A DNA stretch of 19,823 bases, from assembly GCA_964397295.1 (NCBI GenBank), contig CAYNJG010000130.1, positions 1-19,823 on the forward strand, read 5' to 3'. The translations under genes were made by a program, and so were the position numbers. Every line of letters starts with the position of its first letter. Position 1 is the stretch's first letter. A model generated the notes under the pieces. That model saw nothing but the letters and a program-made list of their open reading frames with translations, did not search any database and was not told the origin of the DNA. Positions 1 through 7,925 of the stretch are shown here, in pieces. The stretch comes from CAYNJG01 sp964397295. Its GTDB lineage: Bacteria > Planctomycetota > Planctomycetia > Pirellulales > Pirellulaceae.

Positions 1-1032
1 GACAAATGCAGCAAAAGCTGGGAACAGCACTCGGCTGAGCCAGTACGAAAACGGTCCTACTCCGACCTGGGACAAGAACTGGAAACGCTTGGACTGATGT
101 TCCGACTGGAATACGTAGACACCCAATAGACCAATCGCAAAAAGTGGCAACGGCCCGGTCGCGGAGAGTCCGAAAACCGCAAGACAAGACCCCGCAATTC
201 CAATCAGCAATGTACGGAGCAAGCCATGCTTGAGTTGCATCCACATCAGTCGCCCAAATCGAACTGTGAAATTTGCTGAAGGTTGCGCGACTTCGATCGT
301 GGCACAGTGTAGCAAGGGTGAGTCCGCACGATTTGGCAGCCAGGCTTCGACCACGCGACGATCCACCAAGAAGACAGCACCGGCTAACGCAATAAGCGTC
401 CCATAAATTGCGCCCGATGCCTCTCCGGAACTAAGACTAAGATTTATCACTCCCGCACACACTAGAGCCACAACGGCGGTCGTCGTGCCCGCTCCAAGCA
501 AAAGCGACAAAAGCGACTTGGTTTTCAACGACCAAAACAGTCCGATCGCTAGGGTCAGCGGGATACTTGCAGCAAGGAGCCAGCCCAATACTCTGAGATC
601 CTGCGTTGGGTCAGCCGGAATTTCCATGCTTTCGATCGAGACTCCGCTTGCGTTGATAAACCAGCGAGAGAGCATGGCAATCAGCAGTAGTACCACTCCA
701 AGGGAGAGCGTACTGGTGAGTCCATAAGCCAGCTTTCCATAGAACACGTTCTTCGCGTCCAGAGGCAGCGAACGAAGAAAGCCGTAGGTGTTGTCTTCGT
801 GTTCCGACGAGAACGCAACACCCGCCCAAGCTAATGCGTGAATGACAACCATGAATGGCACGAATAGTACTAACGCTTCGTCCCGTGGAAACGGAGACGC
901 AAAATTTCCGCTCGCCCATTGCCAACTCGAAACAACAGCACACAGGATCCAGAACCCAACAAGGCACAGCCAAAGCAAGCCCATGCGCCGCATGTCTTTC
1001 CACGCGATTCGATTAATGTGTGTCCAATTCAT
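1..1032 (-). CDS. ABC-2 type transporter permease, partial (runs off left edge)
   Basis: Reading the minus strand from an ATG at 1032 gives 344 codons without a stop up to the first base of the window, so the C-terminus is missing. The protein starts MNWTHINRIAWKDMRRM and has alternating hydrophobic segments at about residues 16-36, 54-74, 102-122, 146-166, 172-197 and 205-222, with more after residue 270. A polar stretch EHEDNTYGFLRSLPLDAKN (about 77-95) follows the second segment and resembles the cytoplasmic region of ABC-2 permeases that work with BcrA/YtrB-type ATPases. The start overlaps the stop of the ATPase gene (ATGA), which implies translational coupling. It is probably the membrane half of an exporter or membrane-stress ABC system controlled by the upstream GntR repressor. 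The substrate cannot be read from the sequence. Confidence 0.85.
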   Translation of the reverse strand, partial: MNWTHINRIAWKDMRRMGLLWLCLVGFWILCAVVSSWQWASGNFASPFPRDEALVLFVPFMVVIHALAWAGVAFSSEHEDNTYGFLRSLPLDAKNVFYGKLAYGLTSTLSLGVVLLLIAMLSRWFINASGVSIESMEIPADPTQDLRVLGWLLAASIPLTLAIGLFWSLKTKSLLSLLLGAGTTTAVVALVCAGVINLSLSSGEASGAIYGTLIALAGAVFLVDRRVVEAWLPNRADSPLLHCATIEVAQPSANFTVRFGRLMWMQLKHGLLRTLLIGIAGSCLAVFGLSATGPLPLFAIGLLGVYVFQSEHQSKRFQFLSQVGVGPFSYWLSRVLFPAFAAFV

Positions 1033-1961
1033 CGTGACACCTCCCGCGAAACGTCTGCTCCACGTTGTGTTGGAAGCGATGCTGCGTGCATGTAGGCAAC
1101 AAAGATGTCTTCAAGCGAAGGACGCCTCACGTCGACGGCACGAACGCCGGAATTGTCTTGGAGACGGTAAAACGGTTCTTCGTCGCTTGACCGCACCAAG
1201 CAAGCACACTGCCGGCCTGTAATACGGTGGTCAATGATCCGCCCAGGGATGATCCCGATGTCTACATTGTTGTCAAAAGTCACGATGATCTCGCGGCAGT
1301 CGTCTTTCAGTTCCGACAACGGTTCGACAAGCAGTAGCCGTCCTTCTTTCATGATCCCCACAACGTCCGCGACACGCTCTACTTCTGGGATTTGGTGGCT
1401 CGAAAGGAAGACCGTTTGTCCTTTAGCAGTCAGGTCTACCATACTTTCCAAAAACTCACGGCGGACGAGCGTGTCGAGCCCCGACGTTGGTTCGTCCAGA
1501 ATCAAGAGCGGTGGATGGTGCGACATCGCCAAAGCCAGAACAACTTTGGCTCGCATGCCTTTCGAGAGATTTTTGATTTTTTGATTTGGGGAGAGACCAA
1601 AATTCTCAATCAGCTGATCGTAGTCTTGTTGGTATCCGCCCGGGTAAAATCCCGCAGCGAACCAGCCGACCTCTTTAACCGTCATCCAATCGTAGAGCGA
1701 ACTCTGTTCTGGGACATATCCGATAACTTTGCGGATCTCTTTGCCCTGCCGCATGGGATCGAGTCCCATCACGGAGACGGAGCCACGGCCAGGTTCGCAC
1801 ATACCCAGCATCATTTTGATCGACGTCGTTTTTCCGGCACCATTTTCGCCTAGCAACGCGAAGACTGTACCCGGTGCTACCTCGTACGAAACATTTTGCA
1901 AAGCAATTTGGTCTCCAAACGAACGGGAGACACCATCAAAGCGAATCACAGAATTATTCAT
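1029..1961 (-). CDS. ABC transporter ATP-binding protein (BcrA/YtrB-like)
   Basis: This 310-residue protein is a complete ABC ATPase. Walker A is GENGAGKT at residues 38-45, the Q-loop glutamine is about residue 86 (VPEQ), the signature is LSKGM at 132-136, Walker B is LLILDEP at 152-158 followed by a D-loop SGLD, and the switch histidine is H189 in LSSHQ. About 90 residues after the nucleotide-binding core form the C-terminal extension seen in BcrA/YtrB-type exporters. It would energise the membrane protein encoded just downstream. The start codon lies 8 bases inside the end of the GntR gene and its stop overlaps the permease start, so the three genes form one transcript. No catalytic residue is missing. 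The family call is firm, the transported substrate unknown. Confidence 0.93.
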   Translation of the reverse strand: MNNSVIRFDGVSRSFGDQIALQNVSYEVAPGTVFALLGENGAGKTTSIKMMLGMCEPGRGSVSVMGLDPMRQGKEIRKVIGYVPEQSSLYDWMTVKEVGWFAAGFYPGGYQQDYDQLIENFGLSPNQKIKNLSKGMRAKVVLALAMSHHPPLLILDEPTSGLDTLVRREFLESMVDLTAKGQTVFLSSHQIPEVERVADVVGIMKEGRLLLVEPLSELKDDCREIIVTFDNNVDIGIIPGRIIDHRITGRQCACLVRSSDEEPFYRLQDNSGVRAVDVRRPSLEDIFVAYMHAASLPTQRGADVSREVSR

Positions 1962-2355
1962 CGTTTGACTCCTGGGTAGAAGGGAAAGTTGCTAATTGGC
2001 GATCGACCAGCTTTTGCACTTCATCGCGAGCAAGCCCGCTTTGACGTGCTTCAGAAAGTACCGTTTCGAGACGCTTGGCAATCAGTTTTTTGCGCTCGCT
2101 GCGGCAGCGTTTTTCGGCACCAGTCATGACTTGCATGCCAAGACCGCGAACAGATTCGAGCACCTCTTCGTTTTGTAATTGACGATACGCTCGTGAGACG
2201 GTGTTCGGATTGATGGCGAGTTGTTTCGCCATCTCTCGCACCGAAGGAACCAAGTCACCACGACGGAGTTTTCCGCTGGCGACGGCGAACTTTAGCTGGC
2301 GAACGACTTGATCGTAGATCGCTAACCCGTTCGCTGGGTCGATTTCGAGAATCAT
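1954..2355 (-). CDS. GntR-family transcriptional regulator, YtrA subfamily
   Basis: The protein has 133 residues. The N-terminal 75 residues form a GntR winged helix-turn-helix: IYDQVVRQL (13-21), a helix pair around VPSVREMAKQLAINPNTVSRAYRQL (36-60) and a wing at ESVRGLGMQV (67-76). The remaining ~55 residues are a short charged helical tail instead of a FadR- or UTRA-type ligand domain, which is the size that defines the YtrA subgroup. Members typically repress their own operon with an ABC transporter, often in response to cell-envelope or antibiotic stress. That matches the position here as the first gene ahead of an ABC ATPase and permease. A perfect inverted repeat lies about 20 bases upstream of its start, suggesting autorepression. 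The effector is not known. Confidence 0.92.
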   Translation of the reverse strand: MILEIDPANGLAIYDQVVRQLKFAVASGKLRRGDLVPSVREMAKQLAINPNTVSRAYRQLQNEEVLESVRGLGMQVMTGAEKRCRSERKKLIAKRLETVLSEARQSGLARDEVQKLVDRQLATFPSTQESNDE

Positions 2356-2375
2356 GTCCTAGCTCCAGTGACCTT

Positions 2376-2397
2376 GTGTACTAGTTAAGTGGTACAC
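2376..2397 (-). promoter_or_regulatory. Putative operator for the GntR/YtrA-type repressor
   Basis: GTGTAC, ten bases, then GTACAC forms a perfect 6-bp inverted repeat centred about 30 bases upstream of the regulator's ATG. The GT...AC outer pattern and 22-bp span fit operators of GntR/YtrA regulators, and the site sits where the minus-strand promoter should be. A loose -35/-10 pair (TTGCCC, 18 bases, TTAACT) overlaps it. The repeat is seen directly; the binding protein is inferred from its position. Confidence 0.65.
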
Positions 2398-2768
2398 TAA
2401 CACGGTGGGCAATCGCTTGTCAAACTGTTTTCCGTCGACCGCGTTTTGCTTTATCTCCAGCCGGTTACCGCAGCGGATAGTGAGCTAATTCACTCGTTTT
2501 TTCAGTCGGGTATTGCGGCGGCTCACGATTTTTGAATCGAAATGCGCTAAGGGCTCAAGGAAACGGACTTGCGGGTGATGCGTAAGCGAGCGAGCTCATT
2601 AAGAAGAAAGCGGTCAGCTGCTTCACACAAAAAATATGTTGAAAATCGATCCGACGGGTATAGTGGAGATGTCGACTTCGTTTCATGATCACAACGAAAC
2701 AAAACTGCGCAATGGCTGTAAGGTTGTGCGTTCTCATCCACTACACCTAGATAGAGGCATACACCACC
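2398..2768. other. Intergenic region between divergent GntR operon and protease-like gene
   Basis: This stretch of about 370 bases separates two divergent genes. No reading frame in it looks like a real gene; the minus-strand frames starting near 2737 and 2774 are low-complexity and lack homology-like motifs. It holds a 6-bp inverted repeat at 2677-2698, a weaker wobble-containing hairpin around 2707-2729 and a TATAGT box at 2659 with no correctly spaced -35. The promoter of the downstream plus-strand gene presumably lies here, but I cannot place it. Confidence 0.5.
2677..2698. repeat. 6-bp inverted repeat upstream of the protease-like gene
   Basis: TTCGTT and AACGAA form a perfect 6-bp inverted repeat separated by ten bases that themselves contain the palindrome TGATCA. 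It lies about 70 bases before the GTG start at 2769, so it could be an operator or a 5' leader hairpin. There is no supporting second copy. Confidence 0.35.
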
Positions 2769-4259
2769 GTGCAAACAATCTTCCTCCGACTGCTGCTCAC
2801 AATTCTTTGCGCTCCGTCGTTATGTTTCGCGATTGATATCAACTTGAATTATCAAGTGTCGCAGTCTCAAGCTCCTAGCTTCGATCCGGATGGATCGAGG
2901 TTGCAGGCCTTGGTTAGTGCTGCAGCGGAGATTTACGAAGACATTATCGAAGACGATGCAGTTCTTGATCTGACATTTACTTGGGGCGATCTGGGTGACA
3001 CGGGAACGCTTGGTGTCGCCACGACCACGCAAGTCGACGGGACTCGTCCCACGGTCTCGCGGATGCGTTTTAATACCAACGATGCCGTTAACTGGTTTTT
3101 GGACGCTACGCCAAGCGACAATAGTGAATTTGATCTCATTCAAACGACCTATTCCGGGCTTGATGCGGCAACTCAAGACGCGTCCTTTACTGGATCACCA
3201 CCTGCCAATCTTGAAGTTGGTTTCGCTGGCGTGCGAAGAGACTTTCAAAGAACCACGGATCTGTTCTCTGTCATTATTCATGAATTCGGGCACGCGTTGG
3301 GTCTCATACCAGCGTCCATCGGTGCTTCTGCCAATGATGGTGATTTTGATGTAGCGGTTGAATTCGGGGGAACCGATTTCGGCATTACAGTCTCGTCAGA
3401 AGACGACATTGCGCATCTTGCAGCTCCTCGGACGGCACTGTTTCCAGTCATCCCCGGGGACGTTCGACGGTTACCGTCGGCCACGGACATTTTTGCAATC
3501 GCTTCCGCCGCTGGGTGGCAGGAAATAGACCTGCCACGAAAAGAGTTCTTGGGGTCCACCGCGATTTGGGATCTGGGTAGCAATTGGATCGGTGGACGTG
3601 TGCCGGATGCGGAAGACCAAGTTACTGTCCGCGATGTTGAACAGGTGACGATTACAAGCCAGGCGGTTGCCGATTCGCTGCGCATTGATGACGACGTTCA
3701 GCTTGCCCTATCCGGAGGTATTGCGGCCAATCAGCTTTCGGTGGGCAACACGCAGTTGACGATCGGTAATCAGTTTGCTGGCATCAACATCACCGATGAG
3801 TTGGTCGTAAATGGGGCTGTGCTTGATGTGGCGGTTACAAGACCGATCGAGGCCGGTGAGCAGATTGTGCTTTTGACGGCAGATTCCTTGCAGGGAGAAT
3901 TCGACCAGATTTCGGCGGAGCGTCCTAGTTTTTCCGTCGGATTGGTTGTCGATCAACTTCCAAACTCGGTCGTTGCAACGGCAGCTATCGTGGGAGATGT
4001 TGATATCAATGGGGTCGTCGATTTTGGAGATTTCCTGGCGCTGAGTGGCAATTTTGGACTGCAAGGTGAATGGCGAGACGGAGATTTGTCCGGCAACGGA
4101 GTTGTCGACTTCGCTGACTTCCTTGATTTATCGCTCAATTTTGGAAGTCAAGTTTCGCGAGCCGCGGTCGTCCCGGAACCTGGCTTCTTCAGCATCTGGA
4201 TCGTTGCAACATTGCTGTTCTTGCGGAACGCTGGGTTATCAAAACGCAAGAGTCGCTGA
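2769..4259 (+). CDS. Exported metalloprotease-like protein with dockerin-type repeats and PEP-CTERM tail
   Basis: The GTG start is fixed by an in-frame stop seven codons upstream; GAGG lies about 11 bases before it. The 496-residue product has a signal peptide (1-21, likely cleaved after CFA), then a protease-like region with HEFGHALGL at 171-179, a zinc-binding HExxHxxG motif. The residue where metzincins carry the third histidine is P181, so either H216 (DDIAHL) serves as a distant ligand or the enzyme is altered. RRLPSATDIFAIASAAGW (233-250) matches the end of the catalytic part in planctomycete proteases. A beta-rich region (about 260-405) follows, then two calcium-loop, dockerin-like repeats (GDVDINGVVDFGDF 409-422; GDLSGNGVVDFADF 438-451). 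A VPEP motif (468-471), hydrophobic segment and KRKSR tail form a PEP-CTERM signal for exosortase processing. It therefore acts at or outside the envelope; the substrate is unknown. Confidence 0.85.
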   Translation: MQTIFLRLLLTILCAPSLCFAIDINLNYQVSQSQAPSFDPDGSRLQALVSAAAEIYEDIIEDDAVLDLTFTWGDLGDTGTLGVATTTQVDGTRPTVSRMRFNTNDAVNWFLDATPSDNSEFDLIQTTYSGLDAATQDASFTGSPPANLEVGFAGVRRDFQRTTDLFSVIIHEFGHALGLIPASIGASANDGDFDVAVEFGGTDFGITVSSEDDIAHLAAPRTALFPVIPGDVRRLPSATDIFAIASAAGWQEIDLPRKEFLGSTAIWDLGSNWIGGRVPDAEDQVTVRDVEQVTITSQAVADSLRIDDDVQLALSGGIAANQLSVGNTQLTIGNQFAGINITDELVVNGAVLDVAVTRPIEAGEQIVLLTADSLQGEFDQISAERPSFSVGLVVDQLPNSVVATAAIVGDVDINGVVDFGDFLALSGNFGLQGEWRDGDLSGNGVVDFADFLDLSLNFGSQVSRAAVVPEPGFFSIWIVATLLFLRNAGLSKRKSR

Positions 4260-4271
4260 GAAACGAATCTT

Positions 4272-4290
4272 GCGTAGTGCGGAGCTACGC
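4272..4290. terminator. Possible bidirectional terminator between convergent genes
   Basis: GCGTAG, seven bases, CTACGC forms a perfect 6-bp stem in the 43-base gap between two converging genes, which end at 4259 and 4303. Neither side has a clear T-run, so it is a weak intrinsic terminator at best. Position is the main support. Confidence 0.4.
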
Positions 4291-4302
4291 GAATGCGTAC
4301 TG

Positions 4303-5298
4303 CTATGCCGCTTTTTGCTTCCATCGCACCTGTGGACTGCGACGGTTGGCGCCGGGCGTCCAAGAGGTTCCGAAGTAGTGCAGCAAGATCGGAAGAAACG
4401 CTAGTAGCGAAGCACCCAGTCCGCAGGCAAGGAGTGCGTATTCTCGGCGAGATAGCTGTTCGAACGGGCTTTCTTTTTTGCTACTCGTGAGTTGCTTGAG
4501 CATTTCCGTGCTCAGATGCTTTTCATTTCCGTTGTGGTAGAAGCCGCCAAGTCGCATGGCGGTTTGGCGTAGCATGGATACTTCCTGACGTGAGTTCTTG
4601 CCGTCGATGAACTTTCCTTGCAGTGGATCGCCAACACCGACAACCAAGACGCTGCTGATGGAAGCCGGTGCTTTGGGCATGCCGGTGGAAGGGACCGTGT
4701 CGCCATCGCTGACGAGGATAAGCGTGGTGCTTTTCGGGTTCCAGGGTTCGGCGATTTCGAACGCTGCTCGCAAGCCGGCGAATATATCCGTCTGGCCTGA
4801 TGTGAATGCGTAGTGCATCGGCAAGTCGCCGAGGATGTTGCGAATTACTTCCAGGTCTTTCGTGTCGACGACAACGTTCTTGGCGTCGGTGTATGTAGCA
4901 ACCACACTCACGCGATACTGTTCAATCGCGACGCGTTGAAAAAAGGATTCCATCACGGCACGAGCTCGTTTCATGCGGCTCTGTTCTTTTTTTAGACCCG
5001 CGTCTTGCAAACGCATACTTGGTGACACATCCAATACCATCACGATGTGTTTGTATTCGCCGTCTGTGATGATTTCGGATTGATGCACTTTCGGTGACAG
5101 CATGATCAATGTTGCCATGCCCCAAGCCAAAGCGGCAACGGACACAACTCGCATTAGCGGCGCGGCCATCGCCCACAAGGCGGGTCTTCGCGTCGGCCCG
5201 AATGCAAGGTTGGCAATGCGTCGAACACGTACGCTGTGCAATAGCTCGGCGATAACGCAAAGAATTGCGGCGTTCAGTGCGGCAAGTTCTGCTACCAC
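4303..5298 (-). CDS. VWA-domain membrane protein (BatB-like)
   Basis: I place the start at GTG 5298, preceded by GAGG at normal spacing and overlapping the previous stop by 7 bases; an ATG at 5364 would overlap the upstream gene by 73 bases. The 331-residue protein has two N-terminal hydrophobic segments (about 5-22 and 46-68), a VWA domain, and a C-terminal membrane segment (about 287-308). The metal-ion-dependent adhesion site is intact: D90-V-S-P-S94, T170 in SGQTD, and D198 in LVSDGD. This topology, with the VWA domain between membrane anchors, is that of BatA/BatB in MoxR-linked aerotolerance-type operons. No TPR segment typical of BatB/BatC fusions is present. It is the last gene of the cluster. 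It probably assembles with the neighbouring VWA protein in the cytoplasmic membrane; the client process is not known. Confidence 0.85.
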   Translation of the reverse strand: MVAELAALNAAILCVIAELLHSVRVRRIANLAFGPTRRPALWAMAAPLMRVVSVAALAWGMATLIMLSPKVHQSEIITDGEYKHIVMVLDVSPSMRLQDAGLKKEQSRMKRARAVMESFFQRVAIEQYRVSVVATYTDAKNVVVDTKDLEVIRNILGDLPMHYAFTSGQTDIFAGLRAAFEIAEPWNPKSTTLILVSDGDTVPSTGMPKAPASISSVLVVGVGDPLQGKFIDGKNSRQEVSMLRQTAMRLGGFYHNGNEKHLSTEMLKQLTSSKKESPFEQLSRREYALLACGLGASLLAFLPILLHYFGTSWTPGANRRSPQVRWKQKAA

Positions 5299-6209
5299 GG
5301 TGTGTACCTCATTCCGAATAAGGTGGAAGCACACAGTCCCAGTAACGTGAGGCCGACAATGCACGTCGGCAGGAAGTCGTCCATTACCTCGGCGGCAATC
5401 TTCTCCATCCGAGTTTGCTGCATTTCGTCAATGTCTTTGAAAACCGATTCAAGTCCTTCGACATCGCCCGGCGAGTAGACCTCACCGCCCGTCATTGCTG
5501 CGATGTTAATGACGGGATCGGGCACCGCTGACTCAGCGATGTGGATTGCGTTTACCTTAATGCGATGTTGGTTCAATGAGTCAATGAGTTCGGCATCGTT
5601 GCCACCACCCAGATCGAAACTGACGCCGTCGGAGACGAGGACGATCATGCGGTCACCTTCTTCGCGTTGAATCAGAACGTCGCGACACGCTTTCAAAGCT
5701 TTGCCAATCGCTGTTCCACCAAAACCCTGGATGTAGGTTTTATTCGGATCCATGAATGGCGGAGCACACTTGAACGCGGACGAGTCAGTTGTTAGTGGCA
5801 CCCAGTGCATGACGTTGTTACCGAAGAACGTTAGTCCAAAAGCATCGCCTTCGCGATATTCAATAAAATCGTTGATCGCGGACATCGAAGCGTCGTATCG
5901 TGTGCCATCGCCAAAACCCGCCGTCATGCTGCCCGAGATATCCACGGCGAACTCAATGTTGGTCAAAACTCGCTTGGTGCGTGGAAGACTCAATTGCTGC
6001 GGGTTAGCCAGTAGGACGATAACCGTTGCTAGAATCAGTGCTGGTAACGACTCGGCCAGCGCGAGGCAAAAGCCAATAAATCGCCCGCGTCCCTGCATGC
6101 CATAGTCAAACGGCATCATGAGCCGGCGCGATCTGCGCCGCCAAACCCAAATCAGAATTGCCGCTGGGATTAGCAATAGGAAAAGTAACCACGGATATCC
6201 GAAGCTCAT
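5292..6209 (-). CDS. VWA-domain membrane protein (BatA-like)
   Basis: The start is taken at ATG 6209, which forms an ATGA overlap with the preceding stop and has GGGGG eight bases upstream; the frame stays open to 6323 but that part is a shadow of the neighbour. The 305-residue product begins MSFGYPWLLFLLL, the classic BatA N-terminus, with hydrophobic segments at about 8-23 and 46-68 and a C-terminal one at about 281-300. The VWA domain has a complete metal site: D90-I-S-G-S94, T166 in GFGGTAIG, and D194 in LVSDG. BatA-type proteins are membrane anchored with the VWA domain outside the membrane and occur with MoxR ATPases. Gene order and coupling to DUF58 and MoxR support the assignment; the precise physiological role is unproven. 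Confidence 0.88.
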   Translation of the reverse strand: MSFGYPWLLFLLLIPAAILIWVWRRRSRRLMMPFDYGMQGRGRFIGFCLALAESLPALILATVIVLLANPQQLSLPRTKRVLTNIEFAVDISGSMTAGFGDGTRYDASMSAINDFIEYREGDAFGLTFFGNNVMHWVPLTTDSSAFKCAPPFMDPNKTYIQGFGGTAIGKALKACRDVLIQREEGDRMIVLVSDGVSFDLGGGNDAELIDSLNQHRIKVNAIHIAESAVPDPVINIAAMTGGEVYSPGDVEGLESVFKDIDEMQQTRMEKIAAEVMDDFLPTCIVGLTLLGLCASTLFGMRYTPW

Positions 6210-7063
6210 TCGGTTGCCCCCGGATGAGACGGTTGGATGTCGGACGCGCGTACGTCTTTGTAGGGCTTTAGTAGCTCGGCAACGTCCACGGTTTGTCGCC
6301 GATCGGCTGGCATGTGTAGCCAACCTTCCAGCTGCCGTAGGAGTTCACCGGCGGTCTCGTGATTCCGAAGCGTAACGATTGCCTCGCTGGCAACGGTGTC
6401 GTTTAGATCGAGTTTCCGACGCCAGTATGTCAAAAGCATACGCTCGAGTTCTGCCTGTTTCGGCCCAGAAAGCTCACCACGCATGGCTTCTTCGACGAGC
6501 GGCTGCATGCGGTCGGCCAGACTCAAACGCTTTGCGGCCTTTTCCTCCGCTGTCATCCGCTTCCGGCCGACGAGCAAAATCGCCATCAATCCAAGGAGCC
6601 ACACTATTCCTCCCAGAATAAGCCAAAGCTTGTACCCACCGACCCGAGGTGTAGGTTTCGTTGTTAACTCGTTGGGCTTGACTTGCCCTGCGCCGAGTTG
6701 GTCTTTGACCGTAATCTTGATCTCCGGCAAATCGTCAGTCGTGGAGCCATCCGTGCGTCGTAAGTAGTCGGCGAGGTTGTAGCCACCCGGTTCGAGGCAG
6801 TAGTACTCGATCTCGTACCGGTTCGCATCTGTCCCGTGTCCGATCGTTTGCAGGATTCGTACGACAACCGGTGCATCTCGTTCGATCGGAATTACTTCCA
6901 GTGGCGTGCCTGGCAAGATCAAGTCGATAAACTTCCCTGGCATACCGATCGTTGTGGTGGAGTCTTGGGCAACGGTGATGTCTGTTGCCAACGAAAAGAG
7001 GAGTAGGGCAGCGCAGCACCATGCGGAAACGCGTGTCGTTTGTGGCTTTGCGGGAGAGTTCAT
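6206..7063 (-). CDS. DUF4381-like membrane protein with extra exported N-terminal domain
   Basis: The 285-residue product has a signal peptide-like start (1-32, VAQ at the likely cleavage site), a roughly 110-residue, beta-rich exported segment (33-144), one membrane helix (about 145-166) and a helical C-terminal part (167-285). The C-terminal part contains ERMLLTYWRRKLDL (207-220) and a LRQLEGWLH segment (242-250), which resemble the short DUF4381 proteins found between DUF58 and VWA genes in MoxR operons. Usual DUF4381 proteins are about 150-180 residues with little outside the membrane, so the N-terminal domain is an addition. Start and stop both overlap neighbours by ATGA, so synthesis is coupled. 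It likely links the VWA proteins to the cytoplasmic MoxR/DUF58 side, an inference from its topology. GGGA lies five bases before the start codon. Confidence 0.75.
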   Translation of the reverse strand: MNSPAKPQTTRVSAWCCAALLLFSLATDITVAQDSTTTIGMPGKFIDLILPGTPLEVIPIERDAPVVVRILQTIGHGTDANRYEIEYYCLEPGGYNLADYLRRTDGSTTDDLPEIKITVKDQLGAGQVKPNELTTKPTPRVGGYKLWLILGGIVWLLGLMAILLVGRKRMTAEEKAAKRLSLADRMQPLVEEAMRGELSGPKQAELERMLLTYWRRKLDLNDTVASEAIVTLRNHETAGELLRQLEGWLHMPADRRQTVDVAELLKPYKDVRASDIQPSHPGATE

Positions 7064-7920
7064 CGTGATCCCTTTCCGAGCAAGTCGCGTGACTTAAAGA
7101 AGCTGCGAAGGTGGTGGGTGATCGGCTCGCCGGTGCGAATCACGAGATGGTCGATCCCACCGCGACGGAGTTCTTCTTCGACGTGCGTTTGATTCAGATG
7201 TTGAGCACGACCATGTGTGACGAAGGCTCGGCCGGTTTCCGCTTCCTGTGCTCGCAGAAAACCGCTGCCACGCAGGTCGACTTCCGCGGGATCCTGCATC
7301 TGGAGCACGACGCAATCGTGCTTTTGTCCCATTCGCTTCAGAGAGACAAGCGATTGTTCGTCGTGGAGGTCACTAAGCACAATGAATAGTGCTCGGCTAT
7401 TTAGTGTTGGGAGGAGTTCGCGTATGCGGTCGACCAGCGTAGTTGATTCATCAAAACGGAAATGTCTTAACTGATGTAGCCATTCAAGGACGCGGTTCTT
7501 TGACAGACTTGGCTGAATGCGAAAATCGCGACTGCCCACACCCAGCACTCCAACGGGACTGACACGGTCTAGGCAGGCGAGTGCTAGACCGCCGGCGATG
7601 TGGATCGAGGTGGCGTATTTATTGCGCTTTGTTGAGCTGATCATCATCGACGCCGACGTGTCAATCATCAGATAGCAAGGCATCCGTTTGGGAGTCTCGA
7701 ATTCTTTGATGAACACCTTGCCCGTTCGAGCGGTGACTCGCCAATCTATTGCGCGAATCGGATCGCCGTACTGATATTGCCTAGACTGAACGTATTCAAC
7801 GCCCGAACCTACGAACGGAGAGCGGTCCGTGCCATAGCTAAAGCTGTCCGCCAATCGTTTGATCGCGATATAGAACTGGCGTGAGTCCAGTGTGTCGGCG
7901 GATTCGATGTAACCTCTCAA
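7060..7920 (-). CDS. DUF58 domain-containing protein
   Basis: The start is most likely TTG 7920, because AGGAG lies five bases upstream; a GTG at 7926 is also in frame but would overlap that ribosome site. The product is 286 residues. The family core is clear: GVEYVQSRQYQYGDPIRAIDW (about 40-60), then TARTGKVFIKEFE. A VWA-like fold follows with the D87-T-S-A-S91 motif (LMIDTSASM) and a second acidic loop at VLSDLHD. DUF58 proteins are partners of MoxR ATPases in bacterial and archaeal operons. This one is soluble, as it lacks membrane segments. It follows MoxR with a gap of about 40 bases and overlaps the next gene by ATGA. Confidence 0.9.
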   Translation of the reverse strand: MRGYIESADTLDSRQFYIAIKRLADSFSYGTDRSPFVGSGVEYVQSRQYQYGDPIRAIDWRVTARTGKVFIKEFETPKRMPCYLMIDTSASMMISSTKRNKYATSIHIAGGLALACLDRVSPVGVLGVGSRDFRIQPSLSKNRVLEWLHQLRHFRFDESTTLVDRIRELLPTLNSRALFIVLSDLHDEQSLVSLKRMGQKHDCVVLQMQDPAEVDLRGSGFLRAQEAETGRAFVTHGRAQHLNQTHVEEELRRGGIDHLVIRTGEPITHHLRSFFKSRDLLGKGSR

Positions 7921-7925
7921 GGTCA

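Noticed and set aside
842..1853. Several plus-strand open frames of 116-153 codons opposite the ABC genes
   Set aside because: They are antisense to a clear ABC permease and ATPase and show no domain motifs.
2639..2664. TTGAAA and TATAGT as a promoter for the protease-like gene
   Set aside because: The gap between the boxes is 14 bases, too short for a standard promoter.
2547..2774. Minus-strand frames in the intergenic region
   Set aside because: They have no recognisable domain, no ribosome site and overlap the likely leader of the plus-strand gene.
3278..3685. 135-codon minus-strand frame inside the protease-like gene
   Set aside because: It lies opposite the HExxH region of a well-supported gene and is low in protein-like features.
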